Origin: Bifidobacterium oedipodis
GTDB taxonomy: Bacteria > Actinomycetota > Actinomycetes > Actinomycetales > Bifidobacteriaceae
Assembly (NCBI RefSeq): GCF_012932425.1
Contig: NZ_JAAIII010000004.1
Span: forward strand, 186,001-250,000
Reading direction: 5' to 3'
Length of the DNA: 64,000 bases
This document shows positions 45,746 through 54,205 of this stretch, piece by piece (position 1 is the stretch's first letter; each line of letters opens with the position of its first letter). The position numbers were made by a program, and so were the translations under genes. Under the pieces are notes generated by a model. That model saw only the letters and a list, made by a program, of their open reading frames with translations, searched no databases and was not told the DNA's origin.

Positions 45746-47118
45746 CGTGTCCGGCGCCTTGCGAACAGCAAGCCTATGGCCAACAGTGCAACGGATCCGA
45801 CAGCCATGCCAAGGAACGCTATGTGCATGCCATGCACGCCTGCTACCGCGCGAGACGGAATCACCGCTCCTCCGGCGCCCATCTCCATCATGGCAACGAA
45901 CACGACAGTGCCGATGGCACCGGCCGTAGTGCGCAACGAGCTGAACAGCGCGTTCGCGTGTGCGGTATCGGAGGAAGACATACCTTCGGTACCCCAAGTC
46001 AGCAGCGGCATCAGCAGACATCCGATGGCAATGCACCGCATTACGTTGAACAGGGCGGCCACCCACAATGGAGTATTCCGCACAACAAGCAGCATGCCGG
46101 TATTGCTTGTTACCAGAAGAGCAGCAGCCACCAGTAGCAACGGCCGCATGCCAAAGCGGTCGTACAATTTACCTGCAAGCGGACTGACTACGGCGGAAGC
46201 CGCCGATCCAGGCAACACCACCAACGCGGATACCACAGCTGAAGCACCGACGATTGATTGCACATACAAAGGAATGATGGTCGACGATCCCATCATCACC
46301 AGGTAGAAGAGCATAACCGCGATGACGCTTATGGTGAAGTTGCGGTTCTCAAACACCCGCAGGTCAAGGAAGGGACGCTCAGCGCGCAACTGCCGGACGG
46401 TGAACAATATGCCTGCGATCAGTCCGCATCCCAATTCGACATATGAAGCCACGGTCCCCAGCGAACCCATGCCAAGCGTGATGCCGGACAGGAGGATGAC
46501 GGACAGGAGGAACGACAACGCATCAAAACGTTGCTGATGCGTTTCCAACACATTGTCGAACGAGACGAACGCCCATACCACCGCGATGAGGATGATAGGC
46601 AGCATACCCCAGAAAATCCAACGCCAACCCAGCATATCCACGATGAATCCCGCAAGAATCGGCGCGATCAGTGGCGCCGCGGACACGGACAGCCCGTACC
46701 AGCCCATCACTGTGCCTCGGCGTTCCCTGGGATATATAGTCAACAGGATGACCTGCGCCATCGAACCGAGAACGCCATTGCCAAGCGCCTGCAACACACG
46801 GCTGACCATCAGGATAAGAAAAGATGGAGAGATGGCGCACATCGCCACGCCAACCGCGTTAAGCAACAGACCGAACACATACAACGGCTTGGTGGGGAAA
46901 CGCGTGACCAAGAAGGCGGTCAACGGCATGACGACGGCCATGGCAAGCGAATAACCGCTGGTCACCCATTGCCCCTGAATTGCGTCAATGCGCAGGTCTT
47001 CAATTAGTGCCGGCAAAGCGGTAGTCATCGACGTAGCCAGCATCGATGTCGCGACGCAAGCCACCACGACATTGAGAAAGATCATCGTCCGCTTATGATC
47101 ACTTAAATGAGTTCGCAC
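45742..47118 (-). CDS. MFS drug exporter (DHA2, EmrB/QacA-like)
   Basis: A 458-residue proton-coupled exporter. Helix 1 is VVVACVATSMLATSMTTALPAL. The loop motif RFPTKPLYVFG follows, with motif C-like GWYGLSVSAAPLIAPILAGFI, the antiporter signature. About 14 helices fit the DHA2 group, which exports drugs, dyes or bile salts. I chose GTG at 47118, with GAGGAATT upstream, over TTG at 47151. It is coupled to the membrane protein downstream and follows the small membrane protein by 52 bases. Confidence 0.9.
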   Translation of the reverse strand: MRTHLSDHKRTMIFLNVVVACVATSMLATSMTTALPALIEDLRIDAIQGQWVTSGYSLAMAVVMPLTAFLVTRFPTKPLYVFGLLLNAVGVAMCAISPSFLILMVSRVLQALGNGVLGSMAQVILLTIYPRERRGTVMGWYGLSVSAAPLIAPILAGFIVDMLGWRWIFWGMLPIILIAVVWAFVSFDNVLETHQQRFDALSFLLSVILLSGITLGMGSLGTVASYVELGCGLIAGILFTVRQLRAERPFLDLRVFENRNFTISVIAVMLFYLVMMGSSTIIPLYVQSIVGASAVVSALVVLPGSAASAVVSPLAGKLYDRFGMRPLLLVAAALLVTSNTGMLLVVRNTPLWVAALFNVMRCIAIGCLLMPLLTWGTEGMSSSDTAHANALFSSLRTTAGAIGTVVFVAMMEMGAGGAVIPSRAVAGVHGMHIAFLGMAVGSVALLAIGLLFARRRTR

Positions 47119-47170
47119 GTAATTCCTCGGAGCATTGTTTGCATACGGCAATTCCCGTAATGCCTAAGGA

Positions 47171-47542
47171 CTACTTGATACCTTTGATCATGGGGATGAG
47201 GCCGAGCAGCATCACGATGCCGACGATGCCGACGACGATGCCGGGGATCATCCACTGGGTGAACACCATGGTCAGGCACATGCCCGCACCGAGCACCAAC
47301 GCGGAGACCAGCGCGTACACACTCACGCCGACGGCTTTGGCATTCCACACGATGGCCGGTTTGCCGTCGAAACGGCGACGCACCATCCATGTGACTAAGA
47401 ACAGCACCACGCCAATCACGCCAACGACCACGCCAGGCGTGAAGGCGTTCCATTCCGGCAGCAGACACATGCACATGCCCAGCGCGAACACCAGTGCGGA
47501 GACGGTGCCGAGTACCAAAGTCACGTAATTTGCTTTGCTCAT
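47171..47542 (-). CDS. Small four-helix membrane protein
   Basis: A 123-residue hydrophobic protein with two similar helix pairs: LVLGTVSALVFALGMCMCLLPEW then VVVGVIGVVLFLVTWMVRR, and VSALVLGAGMCLTMVFTQWMIPGIVVGIVGIVMLLG. The repeat (LGMCMCLLPEW versus LGAGMCLTMVFTQW) shows an internal duplication. GAAGGAAC supports the ATG at 47542. It is divergent from the TetR gene and heads a likely operon with the MFS exporter. Confidence 0.75.
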   Translation of the reverse strand: MSKANYVTLVLGTVSALVFALGMCMCLLPEWNAFTPGVVVGVIGVVLFLVTWMVRRRFDGKPAIVWNAKAVGVSVYALVSALVLGAGMCLTMVFTQWMIPGIVVGIVGIVMLLGLIPMIKGIK

Positions 47543-47623
47543 TATTCTGTTCCTTCGTTCGTTTTGAGAGCTATTGGGCGGGATTCCCGCGTTGCCTGCA
47601 TCGACGATACGAGCGCGAACCAA

Positions 47624-47636
47624 GTGATTCAATCAC
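47624..47636. promoter_or_regulatory. Candidate TetR operator
   Basis: GTGATT-C-AATCAC is a perfect palindrome apart from its central base. It sits 34 bases before the TetR ATG and 82 bases before the divergent membrane-protein gene, so it could control both. Confidence 0.5.
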
Positions 47637-47669
47637 CATTTTCTCGACATGTGTTGGAATAATGAGAGC

Positions 47670-48236
47670 ATGGTGAACGTGAAGAACAACGCCAGGTTCC
47701 TGGCCACCGACCAACGCATCGAAGTCGCGGCTTTGGCGCTAATGGACGATTCCGATGCGGCACGATCGATCTCCGTGGCCGCAGTTTGCCGGAAGGCAGG
47801 CATCAACAGATCCACGTTCTACGAGCATTTCATCGATTTGGACGACATGTTCGCCGCCATGCAGGAGTATCTCAACGCCGAACTTGCGGAGCAATTCCAA
47901 CGGGCCGATATGCACGAGCCTCTATCCGAGAATTCACTGCGCATCTATCTGTCACACATCCGACAACACCGCTACTTCTACCGAATCACGCTCAAACACA
48001 GCCATCGTCTTCCACTGGATCTCGGCGGCGAAGAACTATGGAAACAACGCATCCGGCCTGCGGGCGAACGCATCGGAATCACGAGTGACAACGAACTCGT
48101 CTATTTTCGCGATGCGCTGCTCTCCTCGTTTTCCGCCGTACTGCAACGATGGATCGCAAACGACTGCGCCGACGACATCGAACGCATCACGCTGATCGTC
48201 GCCAACATCATTCCACTTGGAATTGCCGAAATTTGA
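47670..48236 (+). CDS. TetR family regulator
   Basis: A 188-residue regulator with helix-turn-helix ARSISVAAVCRKAGINRSTFYEHFIDLDDMF and a helical ligand domain. GAGAG precedes the ATG at 47670; the frame also opens at 47649. It is divergent from the small membrane protein and MFS exporter genes, the classic arrangement for a repressor of a drug pump. Confidence 0.88.
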   Translation: MVNVKNNARFLATDQRIEVAALALMDDSDAARSISVAAVCRKAGINRSTFYEHFIDLDDMFAAMQEYLNAELAEQFQRADMHEPLSENSLRIYLSHIRQHRYFYRITLKHSHRLPLDLGGEELWKQRIRPAGERIGITSDNELVYFRDALLSSFSAVLQRWIANDCADDIERITLIVANIIPLGIAEI

Positions 48237-48274
48237 TGCCCCGGCGACGAAGCAGACGTTTCATCGTCGGGGCA
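48237..48274 (+). terminator. Hairpin directly after the TetR stop
   Basis: TGCCCCGGCGACGA (48237-48250) pairs with TCATCGTCGGGGCA (48261-48274) with one wobble and one mismatch. It begins immediately after the stop codon. It probably ends the TetR transcript. Confidence 0.5.
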
Positions 48275-48325
48275 GGAACGCCAACAGCTTGTCAGATACA
48301 ACGGCAGAAAGCCAAATACAAAACA

Positions 48326-48838
48326 CTAGGCGCGAGCGGCGGAAACCGATGCGGCGACTGGCGCCTCACTCTCGTTCCAACTCGCCGCGTCACCGATCAT
48401 GTGCACGATTTTGCCGGCCAACGGCGCCACGATCAGCATCTGAATCGGCAGGGCGATGGTGAAGTTGTAGGGGAACATTGCAAAAAATCCAACAACTGCA
48501 GCACCGGTGAATCCGAAGGCCATGATCGCACCGAAAACCGTCATGAACACGGTCATGAGCACCACCATGAGGAATTTGATGGCGATGCCTCTCCAGACCG
48601 GACGGTCCTCCTCCTTGCAGAACATACCAGCCAGCTTGCGTGAACTCGGCGTGCAGATACCTAGATCGCAAATCATGCCCACCACATAGGCGAGCGGGAA
48701 ATTGAACACGGCGTAGCTCCATGCGGCCGCACCCACATCACCGGTGCGCACGCCGTAGTTGAGTGCCGCCATCACATAGATCATGATCGCGGACATGATG
48801 AAGCTAAAGAGGATGCCTTCTTTGCCGTTACGGGGCAT
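48326..48838 (-). CDS. DUF2798 family membrane protein
   Basis: A 170-residue protein with four helices in two DUF2798-like repeats (KEGILFSFIMSAIMIYVMAALNYG and RGIAIKFLMVVLMTVFMTVFGAIMAFG). The family has no known function, but its genes often sit near regulators and reductases in gut bacteria. AAAGGAA supports the ATG at 48838; the longer frame from 48988 is not supported. It is convergent with the TetR gene. Confidence 0.8.
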   Translation of the reverse strand: MPRNGKEGILFSFIMSAIMIYVMAALNYGVRTGDVGAAAWSYAVFNFPLAYVVGMICDLGICTPSSRKLAGMFCKEEDRPVWRGIAIKFLMVVLMTVFMTVFGAIMAFGFTGAAVVGFFAMFPYNFTIALPIQMLIVAPLAGKIVHMIGDAASWNESEAPVAASVSAARA

Positions 48839-49091
48839 GGTTCGAGAATTCCTTTCGTTATGGCTTGTTTTCCGGCCCCTCCTGTTGCAACGCAAGGGGG
48901 CGCATAACGAAAGTCCGCGGAATGCGGCGATCATAATGGCGACTTCCTGGCAAACGGGTCGAACCGTCGTGTCGGGGGCCGCTTGCAACGTGTTACTTTA
49001 GCAGACCATGCAACTACGGCAGCCTGTTTCGGGAGTGTCGTGAAGCCGCATCATGCTCTCCTATGTCCGTATTGCACTCTCTACTTCCACT

Positions 49092-49574
49092 TCACCGCAC
49101 GGAACCAACGAGACGGCGTTCGGCGGGGATTTCCGGTTCGTTGAACGCGGCAAGTTCGGCAGGCATTTCGGCTTGTGGGTCATCTACCTCAATGAGATTG
49201 CTGTAGTACCTGATGCGCCCTTCAAGCACGCCATCGTAGAATTCCTGCTTGGCGTCGATATAGTCGATGCTGCGCTGGATTTCAGCCATACGCTGTTCGA
49301 GAATCTGCCGTTTGGCTTCGAGAATCTGTTTACGCTCGGGAATCGACGATTCGCCCTTGAGGCACAACTCGAGGTATTCCTTCATCTCGGCGGTGCCCAT
49401 GCCACAGGCGCGCAAGCAATTGAGGGCACTGATCCATGCGATATTCTTCTCATCGAATACCCGATGATTGTTCTCGTCACGATGCACGTTCGGCACCAGA
49501 CCGGCCTTGCAGTAGAACTTCAACGTTTCGTAGCTCATGTTGACGAGCTTGCAGGCTTCCTTCATCGAATACAT
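49092..49574 (-). CDS. MerR family regulator
   Basis: A 160-residue regulator. Its winged-helix opening is MYSMKEACKLVNMSYETLKFYCKAGLVPNVHRDENNHRVFDEKN, followed by a long dimerisation helix (PERKQILEAKRQILEQRMAEIQRSIDYI). The C-terminal segment has no metal-binding Cys cluster, so a metal sensor is unlikely. AGGAGGG precedes the ATG. It is divergent from an aldo/keto reductase whose promoter carries the 19-bp spacer typical of MerR activation. Confidence 0.92.
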   Translation of the reverse strand: MYSMKEACKLVNMSYETLKFYCKAGLVPNVHRDENNHRVFDEKNIAWISALNCLRACGMGTAEMKEYLELCLKGESSIPERKQILEAKRQILEQRMAEIQRSIDYIDAKQEFYDGVLEGRIRYYSNLIEVDDPQAEMPAELAAFNEPEIPAERRLVGSVR

Positions 49575-49630
49575 CGCTGCATCCCTCCTAGCAACACCCG
49601 TAACGATCTTCGCAACGGCGTGTCGCCGAT

Positions 49631-49661
49631 TTGACCGGTAACGACTACCGGCTCGTATGGT
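49631..49661 (+). promoter_or_regulatory. MerR-type promoter of the aldo/keto reductase
   Basis: The -35 TTGACC (49631-49636) and the -10 TATGGT (49656-49661) are 19 bp apart, the stretched spacing that MerR proteins correct by distorting DNA. The inverted repeat CCGGTA-ACGAC-TACCGG (49635-49651) lies inside the spacer. The MerR gene starts 57 bases away on the other strand. Confidence 0.8.
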
Positions 49662-49704
49662 CAACAGTAACACATCAACCACAACCATCATGAAGGAGTT
49701 CACC

Positions 49705-50565
49705 ATGAACACCATCACTCTGAGTAACGGCGTGGAAGTCCCCCAGCTGGGATTCGGCGTCTTCCAGATCCCGCAGGATCAGACCGCGCAGGCTGTGCGC
49801 GACGCCGTCGAAGTCGGCTACCGTCATATCGACACTGCGCAGTCGTATTTCAACGAGGCCCAGGTGGGCGAGGGCGTCGCCACCTGCGGTATCGACCGCA
49901 AGGAACTGTTCATCACCACCAAGGTATGGATCGAGCACTACGGCTATGAGAACGCCAAGGTCTCGCTTGAGGAGTCGTTCAAGAAGCTGAACCTCGACTA
50001 TATCGATCTGGTGCTGCTGCACCAGCCTTTCGCCGATTATTACGGTGCATGGCGCGCGCTGGAGGAGTTCTACCGCGACGGCCGCATCCGCGCCATCGGC
50101 GTGAGCAACTTCAATCCCGGCCGCCTAGCCGACATCGCCGCGTTCAATGACATCGCGCCGATGGTCAACCAGGTCGAGACCAACCCGTTCCACCAGCAAG
50201 TTGCCGCGCATGAGAACATGGTCGCCCGCCATGTAGCGCATGAGGCGTGGGCACCGTTCGGCGAGGGCCGTAATGGTCTGTTTGACAACCCCGTGCTCGC
50301 CCGCATCGGCGAGGCGCACGGCAAGTCCGTGGCGCAGGTGGTGCTGCGCTGGCTGATGCAGCGCGACGTCATCGCACTGGCCAAGTCCACCCACAAAGAG
50401 CGCATGGCCGAGAACTTCGACATCTTCGATTTCGAACTGTCTGCCGAGGAGATGGCCACCATCGCCACGCTCGACAGCCACACCAGTCTGTTCTTCGACC
50501 ACGATGCGCCTGAAACCGTCGACAAGTTCGTAAAGATGGTCGCCGATCGCCGCGGCCGCGCCTGA
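49705..50565 (+). CDS. Aldo/keto reductase (AKR5-like)
   Basis: A 286-residue reductase of the 2,5-diketo-gluconate-reductase/glyoxal-reductase type. The tetrad is complete: Asp and Tyr in HIDTAQSYFNE, Lys in ITTKVW, His in LLHQPFAD. Compact AKR5-like enzymes of this size act on aldehydes and ketones with NADPH. AAGGAG supports the ATG at 49705. Its promoter has the MerR-type architecture, so it is probably induced by a small organic or electrophilic signal. Confidence 0.93.
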   Translation: MNTITLSNGVEVPQLGFGVFQIPQDQTAQAVRDAVEVGYRHIDTAQSYFNEAQVGEGVATCGIDRKELFITTKVWIEHYGYENAKVSLEESFKKLNLDYIDLVLLHQPFADYYGAWRALEEFYRDGRIRAIGVSNFNPGRLADIAAFNDIAPMVNQVETNPFHQQVAAHENMVARHVAHEAWAPFGEGRNGLFDNPVLARIGEAHGKSVAQVVLRWLMQRDVIALAKSTHKERMAENFDIFDFELSAEEMATIATLDSHTSLFFDHDAPETVDKFVKMVADRRGRA

Positions 50566-50693
50566 TCGAGCTTCACCATCGCCCACCAGCCATGCACAAA
50601 GGGTATCGTACACCCCATGTTTCAGACATTTGATTGACCGTAACACCCACCATATGCTGACAGCTACACCTGTCATCCCAAGCGAAGCACCCC

Positions 50694-50763
50694 GTCATCC
50701 CGAGCGGAGTCGAGGGATCTCCAATGAGATGCTTCGACTCCGCTGCGCTCCGCTCAGCATGAC
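50694..50763. repeat. Dispersed palindromic repeat, copy 2
   Basis: A 70-base imperfect palindrome. The left arm GTCATCCCGAGCGGAGTCGA pairs with the right arm TCGACTCCGCTGCGCTCCGC and its AGCATGAC end. It is related to the element at 12451, and a further GTCATCCCAAGCGAAG fragment lies just upstream (50672). It fills most of the spacer between the reductase and flavodoxin genes. Confidence 0.65.
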
Positions 50764-50829
50764 GAACGAGCAGGGCGATGCCCGTCGACCACCACAACCA
50801 GATATACCGGATCACCCAAGGAGACCGCC

Positions 50830-51453
50830 ATGAAGAAAATCACAGCCACAGCCATGAGCATCGTGCTCGCGGCGAGCCTTACCGCCTGCAGCGGAAGCTC
50901 GCAAGACTCTGTTGACAATTCGGCATCTTCCCAATCGAGCTCGTCCAGTTCATCTGCTGCCAAGGGTGATGGCTCAACGCTGGTCGTGTACTACTCGGCA
51001 CAAGGTCACACGGAAAAGGTCGCGCAGAGCATCGCGAACGCCACCGGCGCCGGCACCTTCGTCATCGAACCCGCACAACCGTACAGTGAGGACGATCTCG
51101 ACTGGACGAACGACAGCAGCCGCGTCTCCGTCGAACATGACAACCCCGATCAGCGTGATGTGGAGTTGAAAACCACCAAAGTACCGAACTGGGACTCCTA
51201 CACGACCGTATTCATCGGATATCCGATCTGGTGGGGCATCGCCGCATGGCCGGTCGACACCTTCGTCAAGGCGAACGATTTCTCCGGCAAGACGGTCATC
51301 CCGTTCTGCACCTCCGCCAGCTCCGGCATGGGCTCGAGCGGCACCCAGTTGGCCGAACTCGCCGGAACCGGCGACTGGCAGGAAGGCCAGCGCTTCTCAT
51401 CCAGCGCCTCCGAGTCGGAAGTCAGAGACTGGGTGAACGGCTTGGGAATCTGA
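50830..51453 (+). CDS. Flavodoxin-fold lipoprotein
   Basis: A 207-residue predicted lipoprotein. The signal ends AASLTACS (Cys20), followed by a Ser-rich linker to about residue 45. A flavodoxin domain follows, with FMN phosphate loop VVYYSAQGHTEK and ring-binding segment GYPIWWGIAAWP. It would be a membrane-tethered electron carrier on the outer face. Such exported flavodoxins occur in anaerobic gut Firmicutes, often near aldo/keto reductases. The donor that would reduce it outside the cytosol is not evident. AAGGAGACCGCC precedes the ATG. Confidence 0.9.
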   Translation: MKKITATAMSIVLAASLTACSGSSQDSVDNSASSQSSSSSSSAAKGDGSTLVVYYSAQGHTEKVAQSIANATGAGTFVIEPAQPYSEDDLDWTNDSSRVSVEHDNPDQRDVELKTTKVPNWDSYTTVFIGYPIWWGIAAWPVDTFVKANDFSGKTVIPFCTSASSGMGSSGTQLAELAGTGDWQEGQRFSSSASESEVRDWVNGLGI

Positions 51454-51484
51454 TCTATTAAAGCGTGATATTGGAAAAGGAGAC

Positions 51485-52368
51485 ATGACTTTGAATACGG
51501 TAAATACAGTAACTTTGAACAACGGTGTGGAGATGCCGATGGAAGGCTTCGGCGTTTTCCAAGTAGACGATCTGGAAGTCTGCGAACATACGGTTTCGAA
51601 TGCGCTCTCCGTGGGCTACCGACTTATTGATACCGCATACAGCTATAAAAACGAGCAGGCGGTAGGGAACGCAATTCATAAGAGCGGCATTCCACGAGAA
51701 GACATTTTCGTCACCTCAAAAGCCTTTATTCAGCAAATGGGGTATGGCAAAACAAAGGCTGCTTTTTCGATACCTTGGAACAGCTTGGGCTGGACTATCT
51801 TGACCTCTACCTGATTCATATGCCGTTCGGCGACTATTACGGCGCATGGCGTGCGATGGAGGAGCTGTATCACGAAGGCCGTATTCGTGCCATCGGCATC
51901 AGCAACTTCCTGCCGGATCGCGTAATTGACCTGTGCAACAACGCCAACGTAATCCCCGCAGTCAACCAACTGGAGCTGCATCCGTTCTATCAGCGAGAGG
52001 ACGAATTGGCGATCCTGAGGGAATACGGAATCACACCGCAGGCATGGGCACCTTTTGCAGAAGGTATGAACGGAATGTTCACCAATCCTGTTCTTGTCGA
52101 AATCGCAAGGTTACACAATAAAACCGTCGCACAGACTATTTTGCGCTGGAACCTCCAGCGTGGGGTTTCCGTTATTCCAAAGTCTGTCCATAAAAACCGT
52201 ATGGAGGAGAATTTCGCCGTCTGGGATTTTGAGCTGACATCCGATGAGATGCGCACAATCGCAACGCTTGACTTGGGACATCCGCAAATGCTCGACCCGC
52301 TGAAGCCCAGTGAAGTACACCGCGTTTATGACTATCTGAACAATCCTGTACTGACAAGTCTGGATTAG
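51485..52368 (+). pseudogene. Aldo/keto reductase gene with single-base frameshift
   Basis: Two overlapping frames together make one complete AKR5-like reductase (about 294 residues). The first frame supplies LIDTAYSYKNE and TSKAF; the second supplies LYLIHMPFGD through the end. The frame breaks at a run of five T (51763-51767); a sixth T would restore a continuous product. The gene has lower GC and more A/T-ending codons than its neighbours, suggesting transfer from a Firmicute. A strong AAAGGAGAC site is intact. It may be a recent pseudogene, a slippage-controlled gene or a read error. Confidence 0.85.
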
Positions 52369-52463
52369 ACGAACATGTTTCCCCATAGTTTTAGTTCGTG
52401 TGCAGGCCGTATGAGATAGGATTAATCCCGATTTATCAGCCGATTTGTTTCGAGAGGTGTGGC

Positions 52464-52928
52464 ATGAGCGATATCGTCATCCGAGAGGCGAGCGCACACG
52501 ATCTGCCGAGAATCGTTGAGTTACTAGCGGATGACGACTTGGGACGCCTGCGCGAGAAAAGCACATCTCCGATCCCGCAATACTATGTCGACGCCTTCAA
52601 CCGCATCGCGGGCGATGATGATAATCTCATTCTCGTCGCCTGCGAAGGAGAAACCGTCGTGGGCACCTTGCAAATCACGTTCACGCAATACCTATCGCGC
52701 AAAGGCAGTCTTCGGGCGACCATCGAAAGCGTCCGCGTGGCACACGACAAAAGGGATCTCGGCATCGGTTCAATACTGCTCAAGCACGCAATTAACCTCG
52801 CCTCGGCGCGAGGATGTTCGCTGGTGCAGCTCACCACCGATAAAACACGAACGAACGCACACCGCTTCTACGAAAAGCTCGGCTTCCGCCCTACGCACGA
52901 AGGAATGAAACTGTATCTCTCAAAATAA
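52464..52928 (+). CDS. GNAT family N-acetyltransferase
   Basis: A 154-residue GNAT enzyme. The acetyl-CoA pyrophosphate loop lies in VAHDKRDLGIGSILLKHAI, and the end motif TNAHRFYEKLGFRPTHEGMKLYL is typical of the group. Substrate unknown; small-molecule amines or peptide N-termini are usual. GAGAGGTG precedes the ATG at 52464. It is a single gene between two reductase genes. Confidence 0.92.
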   Translation: MSDIVIREASAHDLPRIVELLADDDLGRLREKSTSPIPQYYVDAFNRIAGDDDNLILVACEGETVVGTLQITFTQYLSRKGSLRATIESVRVAHDKRDLGIGSILLKHAINLASARGCSLVQLTTDKTRTNAHRFYEKLGFRPTHEGMKLYLSK

Positions 52929-53097
52929 CAGACAACTTTGTCCGGTTTTCCCATACCTTGTTGTTATGGCGCGATGCGCGTGTATGGCATTGGATTATCG
53001 ATTCTGATGGGTTGATACTGGGGCGAACGGCGGATATGAGACGCCGACGAACAAACGCTCGGTATTGACACCGACGAATTCGAGAAGGATCCGCACC

Positions 53098-54105
53098 ATG
53101 ACCGACTCTTTTCACAGCCTTCACCGTGGTCTCTCATCCTTGCTTGCTGTCGTCTGTCTGACGACGTTCGGCATCGGAACGCTTGCAGCATGCGAATCTG
53201 GGCGAACGACCACCGTGCAGAGCAGCGAATCCCACGAATCAGGTGAAACACACGAGCAGAACAGCGAGACCACCATGAACGACACCATCCGTCGATTCGA
53301 TTTCGATACGCATACTGTGGAACTCAACAATGGCATCACGATGCCGATTAATGGGCTAGGCACATATAGTCTGCATGGCGATGAATGCATCAATGCCGTC
53401 AAAGCCGCGTTGAATTCCGGCGTGCGACTTATCGACACGGCCCATGCCTACGGCAACGAACAGGAGATCGGCCAAGCGATCCGCGAATCCAGTGTGCCAC
53501 GCGAAGAGATCTTCGTCATCACCAAACTGTATCCCAACCAGTTCAGCGACGCTGCAGCGGCGATCGACGAAGCGTTGGATAATCTCAACATCGGCTATAT
53601 CGACATGATGCTGCTGCACCATCCGGGCACGGATGACGTCGCGGCATATCATGCGATTGAAGACGCAATCGAAGCCGGCAACGTGCATGCGGCAGGATTG
53701 TCGAATTGGTATGTGGACGAGTTGAAGGAGTTCCTGCCGCAGGTCGATGTCACGCCGGCGTTGGTGCAGAACGAGATTCATCCGTATTACCAGGAGAACG
53801 ACGTTATCCCGTATATCCAGAATCTCGGCATCGTGGTGCAAGGCTGGTATCCGTTCGGCGGACGCGGCCATACCAGCGAGATGTTCGCCGACGAGATGCT
53901 CAACGATATTGCCCAAGCACATGGCGTATCGCCGGCACAGGTCATTCTGCGTTGGAATCTGCAGAAAGGCGTGGTGGTGATTCCCGGTTCCAGCAATCCA
54001 GACCACATTCGTGAGAACACGGAAATCTACGATTTCAAGCTCTCCGACGACGAGATGAACCGCATCAATGCGCTCGACCGCGACGAGAAGCACGACTGGT
54101 ATTAA
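53098..54105 (+). CDS. Aldo/keto reductase with lipoprotein signal
   Basis: A 335-residue protein. The first 32 residues are a lipoprotein signal (hydrophobic LLAVVCLTTFGIGTLAAC, Cys32), followed by a Glu/Ser/Thr linker to about residue 65. A complete AKR5-like barrel follows, with Asp and Tyr in LIDTAHAYGNE, Lys in VITKLYP, His in MLLHHPG. AKRs use NADPH and are normally cytosolic, so export is unexpected. An internal ATG at 53275 could give a cytosolic form without the signal. AAGGATC precedes the ATG at 53098. Confidence 0.88.
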   Translation: MTDSFHSLHRGLSSLLAVVCLTTFGIGTLAACESGRTTTVQSSESHESGETHEQNSETTMNDTIRRFDFDTHTVELNNGITMPINGLGTYSLHGDECINAVKAALNSGVRLIDTAHAYGNEQEIGQAIRESSVPREEIFVITKLYPNQFSDAAAAIDEALDNLNIGYIDMMLLHHPGTDDVAAYHAIEDAIEAGNVHAAGLSNWYVDELKEFLPQVDVTPALVQNEIHPYYQENDVIPYIQNLGIVVQGWYPFGGRGHTSEMFADEMLNDIAQAHGVSPAQVILRWNLQKGVVVIPGSSNPDHIRENTEIYDFKLSDDEMNRINALDRDEKHDWY

Positions 54106-54144
54106 TCAAATCTGGCTTCATACCAAACAATCTCACATTCGTGC

Positions 54145-54189
54145 AACGGCGGATCGATCGACTGTTTCATAGTCGACTGATCCGCCGTT
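54145..54189. terminator. Bidirectional terminator
   Basis: A 19-bp stem with two mismatches (54145-54163 and 54171-54189), GC-rich at its base (AACGGCGGATC), and a seven-base loop. It lies between the convergent reductase and LysR genes. Confidence 0.75.
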
Positions 54190-54205
54190 TGCTTACCCGT
54201 CGCAT

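Noticed and set aside
45746-46066. N-terminal extension of the unknown membrane protein
   Set aside because: It lies wholly inside the MFS gene and is Arg/His/Cys-rich; the ATG at 45745 fits an ATGA overlap.
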